The notes under the pieces were generated by a model. The model was given only the letters and a program-made list of their open reading frames with translations. It did not search any database and had not been told where the DNA came from. A stretch of DNA of 64,000 nt from assembly GCA_040388375.1 (NCBI GenBank), contig JAZKBU010000009.1, positions 62,001 through 126,000 on the forward strand. Direction: 5' to 3'. Position numbers and translations under genes: made by a program. This document shows positions 6,893 to 15,041 of the stretch, piece after piece (position 1 is the stretch's first letter; each line of letters starts with the position of its first letter). The DNA is from Bacteroidota bacterium. Its GTDB lineage: Bacteria; Bacteroidota; Bacteroidia; UKL13-3.

Positions 6893-8446
6893 TTACTCTA
6901 CAATTAACCTTTGGGTTGAAGCTCCCCTATCAGTAGTTAATTGCACTATATATACACCTGCAGGTAAATCGTTAACTGCTACTTTAGTTAATTCACCTAC
7001 GGTAATCGTTTTCATTTTTTTGCCTGTAATATTATAAATAGCCAGCTCCGCTCCTTTTATCCCATCTCCGTCTATAGTTATTTCCTGCTTAGTCGGGTTA
7101 GGATAAATAGTAAATACAGGTTTCCTTAACACCTCTGTAATACCTGTACCTGCATTGTTTTTATACCAAGCCTTTACACTATCTACAGCGCTGTTTAAAG
7201 CACAAACCGATGCTATATTATCACCACTTTCAGCTCTTGCATATACAAATGCCATGGTAACATTAAACGATTCATCAGGCTGCAAAGTACGTGGTGTTAT
7301 GCTGGCCAATATACGCCTGTCTCCAGGCTCAATATTTGATCCGCCTTCCCACCAACCCGTTTTTTCACAAGGATTACCGGCAAAAGAAAACTTAGTAATA
7401 GCACCCGTGCTGTTATGCCCCGTACCCGATCCTGTTTTAGGTGTACCATCCATCCACATGCCTTTCATATAATTATAATAATCAGCCGGAGTATTTGGAT
7501 TACCCATTACTGCACTATTCGTATTGCTGTAATACATACTGGACCACAAAGGCTCATTCAATACCACACAGGCTTGTGCCGGAGGGGTTGTTCCGTAACC
7601 CATAATTCCATCATCATCATCGTCACCATTAAATGCATAAATCATATTTCGTACTGAGTCAGTAGCAATATAATCATCAGTAGAATTACCTAAATCAAAA
7701 TCAACCCAGGTGGAGAAAAACAACGAATCGTAGGTATTTATTGACTTATTGGTAACCAAATAATCAACAAACAAAGTATTATCCAAAGTACTATTCTTAT
7801 ACTGGTACACCATTCTGTTTATTTGCACTTTTAATGGCAGGCCTAAACTTTCTGTATGGTTTACATTATCGTTCATCATACTAAAAGTGCTTATATCACC
7901 TTTAATCAATGGATAATCGCCCGACAATGGTTCATACTTATTGTTATTGTTAACGTCCACAAAAGGAGCATAATCATTCATAGTATCCTTACCATACACA
8001 TTGCCCCTTGCAGGCCATTCCAGAATATCTTTGTAAGTATTTGCATCAGGAGTTTGACCTGCATTAATAGTGCTTCTAAACACTTGAATATCGGTTTTTG
8101 AAACAACCCAAATTTTGTTCCAATAAACTAAAAAGGGACCCGTGTTTGAACTGGATACCGGACCTTGTATTAAATCCCTCCCATTCTGCCTGTAAACCTC
8201 TGCCATTAAATGCAACTGGTTATTACTTGTTCCGGCTATCCATGGCGATGCAGCAAACACCGTACTTTTATTGCTGTTTTTAGGCACAGTAAATTTAGAA
8301 CTTACTCCATCCCAAAACAAACTGCCTTGGTTAGTAATTTTTGCGCTTACATTATTAAAGTCCAGCATACGGGATTGAGTTTGAGCTTGCCCTTGCTTAT
8401 ATAAAAATAGAAGGCTTAACAGCAGGTAGTAAATAATTTTTCTCAT
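6893..8446 (-). CDS. Exported protein with type IX secretion (T9SS) C-terminal sorting domain
   Basis: About 517 residues from the Met at 8446, which begins a signal peptide (MRKIIYYLLLSLLFLYKQGQAQ); a frame extension to 8479 is unlikely to be used. The body is Asn/Gly/Tyr rich and contains an EF-hand-like acidic stretch (DVNNNNKYEP) and a DDDDDGIMGYG segment, suggesting calcium binding. The last 75 residues form a T9SS type A sorting domain (FTIYPNPTKQEITI, then GVYIVQL). Such domains direct export through the type IX system and anchoring or release at the surface. I cannot assign an enzymatic role. Monocistronic, with a good terminator. Confidence 0.85.
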   Translation of the reverse strand: MRKIIYYLLLSLLFLYKQGQAQTQSRMLDFNNVSAKITNQGSLFWDGVSSKFTVPKNSNKSTVFAASPWIAGTSNNQLHLMAEVYRQNGRDLIQGPVSSSNTGPFLVYWNKIWVVSKTDIQVFRSTINAGQTPDANTYKDILEWPARGNVYGKDTMNDYAPFVDVNNNNKYEPLSGDYPLIKGDISTFSMMNDNVNHTESLGLPLKVQINRMVYQYKNSTLDNTLFVDYLVTNKSINTYDSLFFSTWVDFDLGNSTDDYIATDSVRNMIYAFNGDDDDDGIMGYGTTPPAQACVVLNEPLWSSMYYSNTNSAVMGNPNTPADYYNYMKGMWMDGTPKTGSGTGHNSTGAITKFSFAGNPCEKTGWWEGGSNIEPGDRRILASITPRTLQPDESFNVTMAFVYARAESGDNIASVCALNSAVDSVKAWYKNNAGTGITEVLRKPVFTIYPNPTKQEITIDGDGIKGAELAIYNITGKKMKTITVGELTKVAVNDLPAGVYIVQLTTDRGASTQRLIVE

Positions 8447-8671
8447 AATGTTATTTTTTATGAAAGGTAAGTCAGTCAATTTTAAAAATAGGTTGCGTAA
8501 GTGTTTTTATAGAACACAAAAGTTATATGAATACGATTAAAATAAAAAACTTAGTTTTGTGAACTCAAAAAACAAAACGAATAAATGTAGTATATAATTT
8601 CTTTTAAAAAATAAACAGAGTACCACTAACATGGTAAACTTTAATTATTCACTTTTTAAAGAAATAAATGT

Positions 8672-10261
8672 ATGCTTATTATTCAAAACATTCTATACAA
8701 ACATCCCAATAAAGATTTATTGTTCGACAACATAAATCTGAAAATAAATAAACAAAATAAAATAGCCCTTATTGGCAATAACGGTGTAGGTAAATCAACA
8801 CTGCTTAAAATTATGGCAGGTGCTTTACAACCTTTAAGTGGTTTGGTAAATGCAGATACAAAGCCCTATTATATTCCACAACATTTTGGTCAGTTTAACA
8901 GCTATACTATTGCACAAGCATTGCAACTTGAAGACAAACTAAATGCATTACAAGCAATACTTGCAGGCGAAGTAACAGAGGCTAATTTAGCTTTATTAAA
9001 TGATGACTGGGGCATTGAAGAACGTTGTCGGGAAGCATTAACCCAATGGCAGTTAAGTGGGCTTGATTTGACACAAAAAATGGAAACATTAAGTGGTGGT
9101 CAAAAAACCAAAATCTTTCTGGCTGGCATAAGTATTCATCAACCCGAAATTGTTTTAATGGACGAACCAAGTAATCATTTAGACCTACAAAGCAGAAACC
9201 TGTTGTACCATTTTATACAAACTACAACAAGCACTTTAGTAGTAGTTAGCCACGATAGAAAATTGTTAAACCTACTGAACACTGTTTATGAATTAAGCAA
9301 ACAAGGCATAAATATATATGGAGGCAATTACGATTTTTATACGGAGCAAAAAGCAATAGAACGTAATGCACTGAATATTGATATTAAAAGCAAAGAGAAA
9401 GCTTTACGCAAAGCCAGGGAAATAGAAAGAGAAACGCTTGAGAGAAAACAAAAACTGGATGCACGTGGAAAGCAAAAACAGGAAAAAGCGGGAGTACCTA
9501 AAATAATGATGAATACCCTCCGCAACAATGCAGAAAAAAGTACTTCGCGTTTAAAAAATACTCATGCTGAAAAAACAGATAGCATTACAAAACAACTAAA
9601 CGAATTACGTACCTCTTTACCCGATGCAGACAAAATAAAACTGGGCTTTAACAACTCTGCTTTACACCAAGGAAAAATATTAATAACTGCAACAAATATT
9701 AACTTTACATACAACCAAAAACAGCTTTGGAAACAGCCATTAAATATAACCATTACCAGTGGTGAAAGAATAGCCATACAAGGAATAAACGGTTCAGGTA
9801 AAACCACTTTAATAAAACTATTTTTAGGGCTTATAACAACACAATCAGGCACTATTCAAAAAGCACCTATAAAAGCTATTTACATTGACCAAGATTATTC
9901 ATTAATAGATAATAAGCTCAGCGTTTACGACCAAGCACAACAATTTAATACAAGCGCTTTAGCTGAGCATGAAATAAAAATACGCTTAACCCGGTTTCTG
10001 TTTACAAAAAACTATTGGGACAAACCTTGTTCTGTTTTAAGTGGTGGAGAAAAAATGCGTTTAATACTTTGCTGTCTCACAATCATTCATCAATCGCCAG
10101 ATATGATTATTTTAGATGAACCAACCAACAATTTAGACATTCAAAACATTGAAATATTAACAACAGCTATTAATAATTATCAGGGAACTCTCATTGTAGT
10201 TTCGCACGATGAATACTTTTTAAAACAAATACATATAGCACGTACAATAGCTTTAAATTAA
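8672..10261 (+). CDS. ABC-F family ATP-binding protein
   Basis: A 529-residue soluble protein with two ABC ATPase domains and no membrane segments. Domain 1 has Walker A GNNGVGKST at residues 35-43, signature LSGGQKT near 140 and Walker B VLMDEPSNHLD. Domain 2 has GINGSGKTT near 372, LSGGEKMRL near 455 and MIILDEPTNNLD. A charged coiled linker (about 225-300) joins them, as in ABC-F proteins that act on the ribosome's E site. It may be a translation factor or an antibiotic-resistance type ABC-F; the sequence alone does not decide. It has its own strong terminator. I saw no leader peptide in the 225 bases upstream. Confidence 0.9.
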   Translation: MLIIQNILYKHPNKDLLFDNINLKINKQNKIALIGNNGVGKSTLLKIMAGALQPLSGLVNADTKPYYIPQHFGQFNSYTIAQALQLEDKLNALQAILAGEVTEANLALLNDDWGIEERCREALTQWQLSGLDLTQKMETLSGGQKTKIFLAGISIHQPEIVLMDEPSNHLDLQSRNLLYHFIQTTTSTLVVVSHDRKLLNLLNTVYELSKQGINIYGGNYDFYTEQKAIERNALNIDIKSKEKALRKAREIERETLERKQKLDARGKQKQEKAGVPKIMMNTLRNNAEKSTSRLKNTHAEKTDSITKQLNELRTSLPDADKIKLGFNNSALHQGKILITATNINFTYNQKQLWKQPLNITITSGERIAIQGINGSGKTTLIKLFLGLITTQSGTIQKAPIKAIYIDQDYSLIDNKLSVYDQAQQFNTSALAEHEIKIRLTRFLFTKNYWDKPCSVLSGGEKMRLILCCLTIIHQSPDMIILDEPTNNLDIQNIEILTTAINNYQGTLIVVSHDEYFLKQIHIARTIALN

Positions 10262-10267
10262 GCTTAC

Positions 10268-10307
10268 ATAAAAGCCTTGCCCAATGAGCAAGGCTTTTAT
10301 TTTTTTT
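10268..10307 (+). terminator. Intrinsic terminator after the ABC-F gene
   Basis: A perfect 13-base-pair stem (ATAAAAGCCTTGC with GCAAGGCTTTTAT) around a 7-base loop, followed by a run of T, seven bases after the stop codon. Confidence 0.88.
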
Positions 10308-10377
10308 GACATTGCAGTCTAAAACCTTTCCAAAACAAATTTCATTACATTTGATTTTGGAGATATTTTAAAACTGT

Positions 10378-11007
10378 ATGACAACCTATAAAGCCCTCAT
10401 TTTTGATTTAGGAAAAGTAGTATTTGACGTATCGTTCGACAGAACCTTTCAATACTGGGCAAATCTATCAGGGAAATCGTTTGATGAAATAAAAACCAAT
10501 TTTAAGTTTGATACCTTTTTTGGTGCTTTTGAACGTGGTGAAATTTCAGCACAAGTCTTTCGTGAATCCATTTCAAAACAACTTAATCTATCGCTTTCTG
10601 TCCATGACTTTGATAAAGGCTGGTGTGACCTTTATTTAGAAACTTATAATGGTATAGACGAATTATTAAGTCATTTAAAAACCCAATATAAAATAGTAGC
10701 ATTAACCAATACAAACATTATTCATAACGAGGTATGGACCGTTAAATATGCTGATACACTAAAGCATTTTGAAAAAATATTTTCTTCCCATGAAATTAAA
10801 CTACGAAAACCCGAAAAACAATCGTACCAAATAGTACTTGATTACTTGCAACTAGACCCCTCGCAAACAGTTTTCCTGGATGACAATATGGAAAACATAC
10901 ATGCGGCACAGCAATTAGGTATACAAAGCATTTTAGTTACTACACAAGTACAAATGAAACTAGACTTACAACAACTTGGAATTTTAAATAGAAGCTTTAC
11001 AGTATAA
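10378..11007 (+). CDS. HAD-superfamily phosphatase, YihX-like
   Basis: A 209-residue HAD subfamily IA hydrolase. Motif I is IFDLGKVVFDV at residues 9-19: the first Asp is the nucleophile and the usual second Asp is replaced by Gly, as in YihX-type sugar phosphatases (DLGN). Motif II is LTNTN near 114-118, motif III Lys lies in the LRKPEKQSY segment, and motif IV is FLDDNMENIHAA near 161. It probably dephosphorylates a small phosphorylated metabolite in the cytoplasm. It ends seven bases from the convergent AraC-type regulator gene. Substrate unknown. Confidence 0.87.
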   Translation: MTTYKALIFDLGKVVFDVSFDRTFQYWANLSGKSFDEIKTNFKFDTFFGAFERGEISAQVFRESISKQLNLSLSVHDFDKGWCDLYLETYNGIDELLSHLKTQYKIVALTNTNIIHNEVWTVKYADTLKHFEKIFSSHEIKLRKPEKQSYQIVLDYLQLDPSQTVFLDDNMENIHAAQQLGIQSILVTTQVQMKLDLQQLGILNRSFTV

Positions 11008-11014
11008 CCAACAA

Positions 11015-11998
11015 CTACAACAGTGCTTCCTTATTATATTTGTTTCTATACTCCAATGGCGATACCCCCGTTATTTTTCTAAACACCTCCCGAAACGCTT
11101 TTACATCCGAATAACCAACTTCGTACATTACCTCATTAATGGTTTTACGACTGTTTTCAAATGATTTTTTAGCCGATTCTATCTTTACCCTTTGCGCATA
11201 CTCAACAGGCGTATTGCCCGTTGCCTTAATAAATCGTCTGTCAAAATTCCGTCTACCTACCGAAAACTGAGCCGACAAATGCTCCACAGATATTTTTTCA
11301 TCCAACTTACTTTCAATGTATGCTTGAGCCTGCTTTACCATTTCATCCCCGTGTAACTTCTGTCCTTTAAATATAATAAATGCAGATTGGCTTTGTCTAT
11401 CCATTTCTATCTGAAATACTTTAGCACAGAAAATAGCCGTTTGCCTGTCATAATATTTCTCTACCAGATAAATCATTAAGTTTAAGAAAGAATAAGCACC
11501 ACCGTTGGTATAAATACCATTTTCATCCGTAATCAGTTTATCCGTTTGTAAATCTACTTCAGGAAACATGTTCCTGAAATTATCAGCCACCGCCCAATGA
11601 GTAGAGCAGCTTTTGCCATTTAACAAACCCGATGAAGCCAGCATAAATGCACCCGTACATATACTGGCTACCTCTGCACCATTTTTATATTGTTGCTCAA
11701 TCCAGTCAATCAGCAATTGGTTTCCCTTTACCGCTTTCTCGTAATTATGGTTCAACGAAGGAATAATAATCAAATTGGTTTTTTCAATAGCTGAAATATG
11801 CGTATGCGGTTTCACACTAAACAAACCATCATAAAAGGTTACTTCTTTTGAAATACCTGCTAACTGAATAGTAAACAATTCATTTTTACCCATCTGCTTC
11901 CAATACGCATTAGCCCTTGAAAATATTTTGTAAGCACCTACTATACTGCTTAAGTTATTTTCTCCGTCAGGAACTATTATAGTTAAATGTTGCATCAT
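11015..11998 (-). CDS. GlxA-type transcriptional regulator: DJ-1/PfpI domain plus AraC HTH
   Basis: About 327 residues from the Met at 11998; nine extra residues are possible up to 12025. The N-terminal half is a DJ-1/PfpI-like domain with the elbow cysteine in CTGAFMLASSG, followed by the THWA segment. The C-terminal 100 residues are an AraC-type double helix-turn-helix ending in GVSPLEYRNKYN. This GlxA-like architecture normally senses a metabolite through the DJ-1 domain. It is divergent from the NTF2-like/SRPBCC gene set at 12120-13462, the most likely target, with about 120 bases of shared upstream region. The effector is unknown. Confidence 0.88.
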   Translation of the reverse strand: MMQHLTIIVPDGENNLSSIVGAYKIFSRANAYWKQMGKNELFTIQLAGISKEVTFYDGLFSVKPHTHISAIEKTNLIIIPSLNHNYEKAVKGNQLLIDWIEQQYKNGAEVASICTGAFMLASSGLLNGKSCSTHWAVADNFRNMFPEVDLQTDKLITDENGIYTNGGAYSFLNLMIYLVEKYYDRQTAIFCAKVFQIEMDRQSQSAFIIFKGQKLHGDEMVKQAQAYIESKLDEKISVEHLSAQFSVGRRNFDRRFIKATGNTPVEYAQRVKIESAKKSFENSRKTINEVMYEVGYSDVKAFREVFRKITGVSPLEYRNKYNKEALL

Positions 11999-12119
11999 TA
12001 TTCTTTTTTGCAAACATAACATCATCTCTTGTCCAAATCAACCCATTACAAGGTCTATTTCACACCCTGCTTTATTACTATTCAGACAATATGTTTGTGC
12101 TATAAAATCAAGAATAAAA

Positions 12120-12503
12120 ATGACAGAATCAACAAATAGTAAGATAATGACAACCCGTGAAGTGGCATTTCGTTTCAATGAATTAGCACAACAAGAAAAA
12201 TGGTTCGAAATTCAGGAAGAACTTTTTGCTGATGATGTAAAAAGTATTGAACCTGTAAACTCTCCTTACATGGGTTATGCCGAAGGCAAGGCCAACGTTC
12301 GCAAAAAAGGCGAAGACTTTGTAAAAAAGATAGAAGCTTTTCATGGAGCAACTACAAGCGAGCCTGCTGTAGGTGGAAATTATTTTGCAGTTGGCAGAGA
12401 AATGGAAATTACCTTACAAGAGTTTGGAAGAATACAAATGAATCAGGTAATGCTTTATGAAGTAAAAAACGGTCAGATTGTATCAGAGCAATTCTTTTAT
12501 TAA
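12120..12503 (+). CDS. SnoaL-like/NTF2-fold protein
   Basis: A 127-residue protein of the NTF2 fold: a helical start (TTREVAFRFNELAQQEKW), the FADDVKSIEP strand, and beta strands ending in LYEVKNGQIVSEQFFY, typical of SnoaL-like domains. These are small cyclases, isomerases or ligand-binding proteins. No catalytic pair can be assigned with confidence. A TATGTTTG sequence at 12090-12097 could be a -7 promoter element, but there is no matching TTG at the right distance. It is the first of three co-directional genes facing a DJ-1/AraC regulator. An in-frame Met at residue 10 is an alternative start. Confidence 0.75.
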   Translation: MTESTNSKIMTTREVAFRFNELAQQEKWFEIQEELFADDVKSIEPVNSPYMGYAEGKANVRKKGEDFVKKIEAFHGATTSEPAVGGNYFAVGREMEITLQEFGRIQMNQVMLYEVKNGQIVSEQFFY

Positions 12504-12520
12504 TAATCAAACAATAACTT

Positions 12521-13012
12521 ATGAATAACCAAAATTACACAACCAGTTTCCTTGTAGATCAATCACCGGAAGCAGTATTCAATGCTATCAACAATGTACG
12601 TGGGTGGTGGTCAGAACAAATTGAAGGCAGCACAAATAAACCAGATGCAGAGTTTAACTACCACTATCAGGACATCCATATTTGCAAAATGAAAATAGTT
12701 GAGTCCATTCCCAACCAAAAAGTAGTTTGGCTTGTAATGGAAAATTATTTCAATTTTACCAAAGACAAAACAGAATGGAAAGACACAAAAATTAGTTTTG
12801 AAATAACGCAACAAGGCAACAAAACACAAGTAGTTTTCACACACATAGGTTTAGTACCGGCATACGAATGTTACAATATTTGTTCCGATGCCTGGGGTAA
12901 CTACATAAATGGCAGCCTAAAAAGTTTGATTGAAACAGGCAAAGGAAAACCCAATCCGTATCAAACTGCTATTGACAATGCAGCTACTTTACAAAAAGAC
13001 AATGAACAATAA
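12521..13012 (+). CDS. SRPBCC (AHSA1-like) domain protein, copy 1
   Basis: A 163-residue START/SRPBCC-fold protein: [26 protein letters not shown] at the start is the classic AHSA1 opening (strand, then the SPEEVF helix and WWS). TQVVFTHIGLVP and the final amphipathic helix (AWGNYINGSLKSLIETG) complete the fold. It probably binds a hydrophobic ligand, or acts as a chaperone-associated domain; no substrate is evident. It begins 17 bases after the NTF2-like gene and is followed 3 bases later by a close paralogue, so the two arose by tandem duplication. Confidence 0.85.
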   Translation: MNNQNYTTSFLVDQSPEAVFNAINNVRGWWSEQIEGSTNKPDAEFNYHYQDIHICKMKIVESIPNQKVVWLVMENYFNFTKDKTEWKDTKISFEITQQGNKTQVVFTHIGLVPAYECYNICSDAWGNYINGSLKSLIETGKGKPNPYQTAIDNAATLQKDNEQ

Positions 13013-13015
13013 CCT

Positions 13016-13462
13016 ATGAGTAACCAAAATTACACAGCCAGCTTCTTGGTAAATCAATCACCGGAAGAAGTATTCAATGCTATCAATAATGTTTACGGAT
13101 GGTGGTCAGAAGATTTTAAAGGCCATTCAGAAAAACTACATGATGAGTTTGAAGTTAACTTTAAGGATATGCATTATTCTAAACAAAAACTGATAGAACT
13201 AATTCCAAATAAGAAAGTAGTTTGGTTGGTTACCGATAGCCATCTGAGCTTTCTTAAAAACAAAGCCGAATGGAACAATACCCAAATCCATTTCGACATA
13301 ACTAAACAAAACGACAAAACACAAATCATCTTTACCCACATGGGTTTAGTTCCCCAAATTGAATGTTTTAACGATTGCTCCAACGGCTGGAATTATTACT
13401 TACAAGGTAGTTTATTAAACCTGATAACAACAGGCAAGGGAAACCCAAATGTATTGAAGTAA
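13016..13462 (+). CDS. SRPBCC (AHSA1-like) domain protein, copy 2
   Basis: A 148-residue paralogue of the preceding gene. The N-terminus ([20 protein letters not shown]) and the C-terminal [15 protein letters not shown] segment match copy 1 closely, while the middle has diverged (more acidic, with different aromatic residues). It ends shorter, lacking copy 1's last 15 or so residues. The tight spacing implies one transcript with the upstream two genes, ended by the hairpin at 13486-13523. Divergence concentrated in the interior may reflect a different bound ligand (inference). Confidence 0.85.
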   Translation: MSNQNYTASFLVNQSPEEVFNAINNVYGWWSEDFKGHSEKLHDEFEVNFKDMHYSKQKLIELIPNKKVVWLVTDSHLSFLKNKAEWNNTQIHFDITKQNDKTQIIFTHMGLVPQIECFNDCSNGWNYYLQGSLLNLITTGKGNPNVLK

Positions 13463-13485
13463 TAACGATTTAAATAAACATAAAA

Positions 13486-13523
13486 AAATCCCCAAGACTT
13501 GAATACAAGCTTGGGGATTTTTT
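13486..13523. terminator. Bidirectional intrinsic terminator
   Basis: A stem of about 15 base pairs with one bulged A (AAATCCCCAAG and CTTG paired with CAAG and CTTGGGGATTT) around an AATA loop, flanked by A and T tracts. It serves the SRPBCC gene on plus and lies two bases beyond the 3' end of tRNA-Arg on minus. Confidence 0.85.
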
Positions 13524-13524
13524 G

Positions 13525-13598
13525 TAGTCCCTGAAGGACTCGAACCTTCGACCTACGGTTTAGAAAACCGTTGCTCTATCCAGCTGAGCTAAGAGACC
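13525..13598 (-). tRNA. tRNA-Arg (anticodon UCU)
   Basis: The reverse complement folds as a 74-base cloverleaf. The acceptor is GGTCTCT paired with AGGGACT (including G-U pairs), the D arm contains AGCTCAGCTGGATAGAGC, the anticodon stem is ACGGT/ACCGT with loop TTTCTAA (anticodon TCT, reading AGA), and the T arm contains GGTTCGAGTCC. The 3' CCA is not encoded. It lies directly upstream of a strong hairpin on its own strand and decodes AGA, a likely favoured Arg codon in this AT-rich genome. Confidence 0.95.
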
Positions 13599-13692
13599 AA
13601 ATGAGGGATGCAAATAAAACTAATTCCAATTTCTATTACAAAATTTTCAATCAATCAATTTACAAATTTCTGTTATTGAAACAGTTTAAATT

Positions 13693-13717
13693 AAACCCTT
13701 AGCAAAGCCAAGGGCTT
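13693..13717 (-). terminator. Probable terminator of the rpsF-rpsR-rplI operon
   Basis: Read on the minus strand, an 11-base-pair stem with two G-U pairs (AAGCCCTTGGC with GCTAAGGGTTT) around a TTT loop, about 20 bases after the rplI stop, followed by AATTT. The T run is short, so it may be leaky. Confidence 0.55.
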
Positions 13718-13735
13718 AATTCAAATTTTTAAATA

Positions 13736-14176
13736 TTATTCTGCTACTACTTCAACTTTAATAGTAACTGAAACTTCACGGTGTAAGTTTACAATAGCTT
13801 CGTAGCTACCTAATACTTTTACATCATCAATTTCAATTTTACGTCTATCAATATCAAAGCCTTTAGTTTTTAAAGCTTGTGCTACTTGAAGTGGAGTAAT
13901 AGAACCAAATATTTTTCCATTTGCACCTGCTTTAGTTGCAATTGAAATAACCATGTCTTTCATGCTTTCGCTAGTAGTTAAAGCATCAGCTTTCATCTTT
14001 TCGCGTTTCATAGCACCTTGACGGTTGTTTTCTTCCATCATTTTCAAGTTACCTGGTGTAGCCATAATAGCCATACCTTTAGGGAATAAGAAGTTATTTG
14101 CATAACCATCTTTTACTTGAACAACTTCACCTTGTTTACCAAGGTGTTTCATGTTTTCTTTTAAAATAATTTTCAT
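13736..14176 (-). CDS. rplI: 50S ribosomal protein L9
   Basis: A 146-residue L9. The N-terminal rRNA-binding domain opens MKIILKENMKHLGKQGEVVQVKDGYA with NNFLFPKGMA, joined by a long helix (about 42-75) to a C-terminal domain containing GANGKIFGSIT. It binds 23S rRNA near the L1 stalk base. It is the third gene of rpsF-rpsR-rplI, starting 25 bases after rpsR, an order usual in bacteria lacking an inserted ssb or priB. Length is normal for the family. Confidence 0.97.
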   Translation of the reverse strand: MKIILKENMKHLGKQGEVVQVKDGYANNFLFPKGMAIMATPGNLKMMEENNRQGAMKREKMKADALTTSESMKDMVISIATKAGANGKIFGSITPLQVAQALKTKGFDIDRRKIEIDDVKVLGSYEAIVNLHREVSVTIKVEVVAE

Positions 14177-14200
14177 CGCTTGTTTTCTCCTTCAATTAAA

Positions 14201-14479
14201 TTATTTAATCATATCTCCTGTAAAAGGTAAAACTGCGATGTGACGGGCACGTTTAACAGCTTGCGATATTTTACGTTGAAACTTTAAAGATGTTCCAGTT
14301 AATCTACGAGGTAAAATTTTACCTTGGTCGTTTACAAACTTCAATAAGAAATTTGCATCCTTATAATCAATATACTTAATACCATTCTTTTTAAAGCGGC
14401 AATACTTTTTGCGCTGAATTGCATCCGGAGTAGTATTAAATACTGAAGAACCAGTATATTTTTTTTGTGCTTTTGCCAT
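14201..14479 (-). CDS. rpsR: 30S ribosomal protein S18
   Basis: A 92-residue S18 with the family core KKYCRFKKNGIKYIDYKD, FLLKFVNDQGKILPRRLTG and KFQRKISQAVKRARHIAVLPF. It binds the central domain of 16S rRNA as a heterodimer with S6, encoded just upstream. The start codon overlaps the last base of rpsF (14479), so the two are translationally coupled, which fits their 1:1 assembly. Only one Cys remains, so there is no zinc site. Confidence 0.97.
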   Translation of the reverse strand: MAKAQKKYTGSSVFNTTPDAIQRKKYCRFKKNGIKYIDYKDANFLLKFVNDQGKILPRRLTGTSLKFQRKISQAVKRARHIAVLPFTGDMIK

Positions 14480-14895
14480 TACTTTTTAGCCTCCTGTTGT
14501 TTAGTGGTATTCTTACTTTGATTAAACTCGCCATTACGTTTACGTACGTTGTAATGAACCGCATGCTTATCTAAAGCAGTAGTTAAAAAACGCATAATAC
14601 GTTCATCGCGTCTGAAAGCTAATTCGAAGGTACTAACAAAAGAAGCTGGTGCTTTGTACTCATAAATGTGGTAAAAGCCTGTACTTTTCTTTTGAATAGG
14701 GTAAGCCAATTTGGTTAACCCCCAGTTTTCTTCATGAATCAGCTCTCCGCCATTTTCCGTAATTAATTTACGGTATTTGGCAACAGCGTCTTTCAGCTGT
14801 TCGTCAGAGAGTACGGGTGTGAAAATAATCACAGACTCATAGTTGTTAAGGACAACACTCTCTACTTTTTTTGTTTTGGTTGTTTTGGTTGCCAT
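14479..14895 (-). CDS. rpsF: 30S ribosomal protein S6
   Basis: A 138-residue S6 with the ferredoxin-like core YESVIIFTPVLSDEQLKDAV, GLTKLAYPIQKKSTGFYH and FRRDERIMRFLT. The family norm is about 95-110 residues; here there is a lysine-rich N-terminal extension (ATKTTKTKKVESV) and a Lys/Gln-rich tail. It pairs with S18. The operon has a consensus promoter on the minus strand at 14925-14954. The resulting leader is only about 20 bases, too short for the S6:S18-binding leader known in other phyla. Confidence 0.97.
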   Translation of the reverse strand: MATKTTKTKKVESVVLNNYESVIIFTPVLSDEQLKDAVAKYRKLITENGGELIHEENWGLTKLAYPIQKKSTGFYHIYEYKAPASFVSTFELAFRRDERIMRFLTTALDKHAVHYNVRKRNGEFNQSKNTTKQQEAKK

Positions 14896-14924
14896 TTAAA
14901 CTGTTTTTTATTTTTTTAGGGCTG

Positions 14925-14954
14925 CGAAAATAAATTTATTATTTGTTAATCCAA
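14925..14954 (-). promoter_or_regulatory. Promoter of the rpsF-rpsR-rplI operon
   Basis: Read on the minus strand, TTG (14954-14952), exactly 19 bases, then TATTTTCG (14932-14925), one base off the Bacteroidota -7 TAnnTTTG. The rpsF start lies 29 bases downstream. Position and spacing are seen directly; function inferred. Confidence 0.65.
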
Positions 14955-14995
14955 ACTATACGCCCTAAAAAGTAATTAATTTTTGAAACGTCCTC

Positions 14996-15025
14996 TTGTA
15001 TAGTCTTGTATTTTTAATACTTTTG
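14996..15025 (+). promoter_or_regulatory. Promoter of the TPR histidine kinase gene
   Basis: TTG at 14996-14998, 19 bases, then TACTTTTG at 15018-15025, an exact match to the Bacteroidota -33/-7 consensus. The start codon at 15042 follows 16 bases after the -7 box, leaving almost no leader. Confidence 0.7.
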
Positions 15026-15041
15026 GCTACCCTAATTTTTC

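Noticed and set aside
14896-14925. S6:S18-binding mRNA leader before rpsF
   Set aside because: The promoter leaves only about 20 bases of leader, with no stem-loop carrying the expected CCG bulge.
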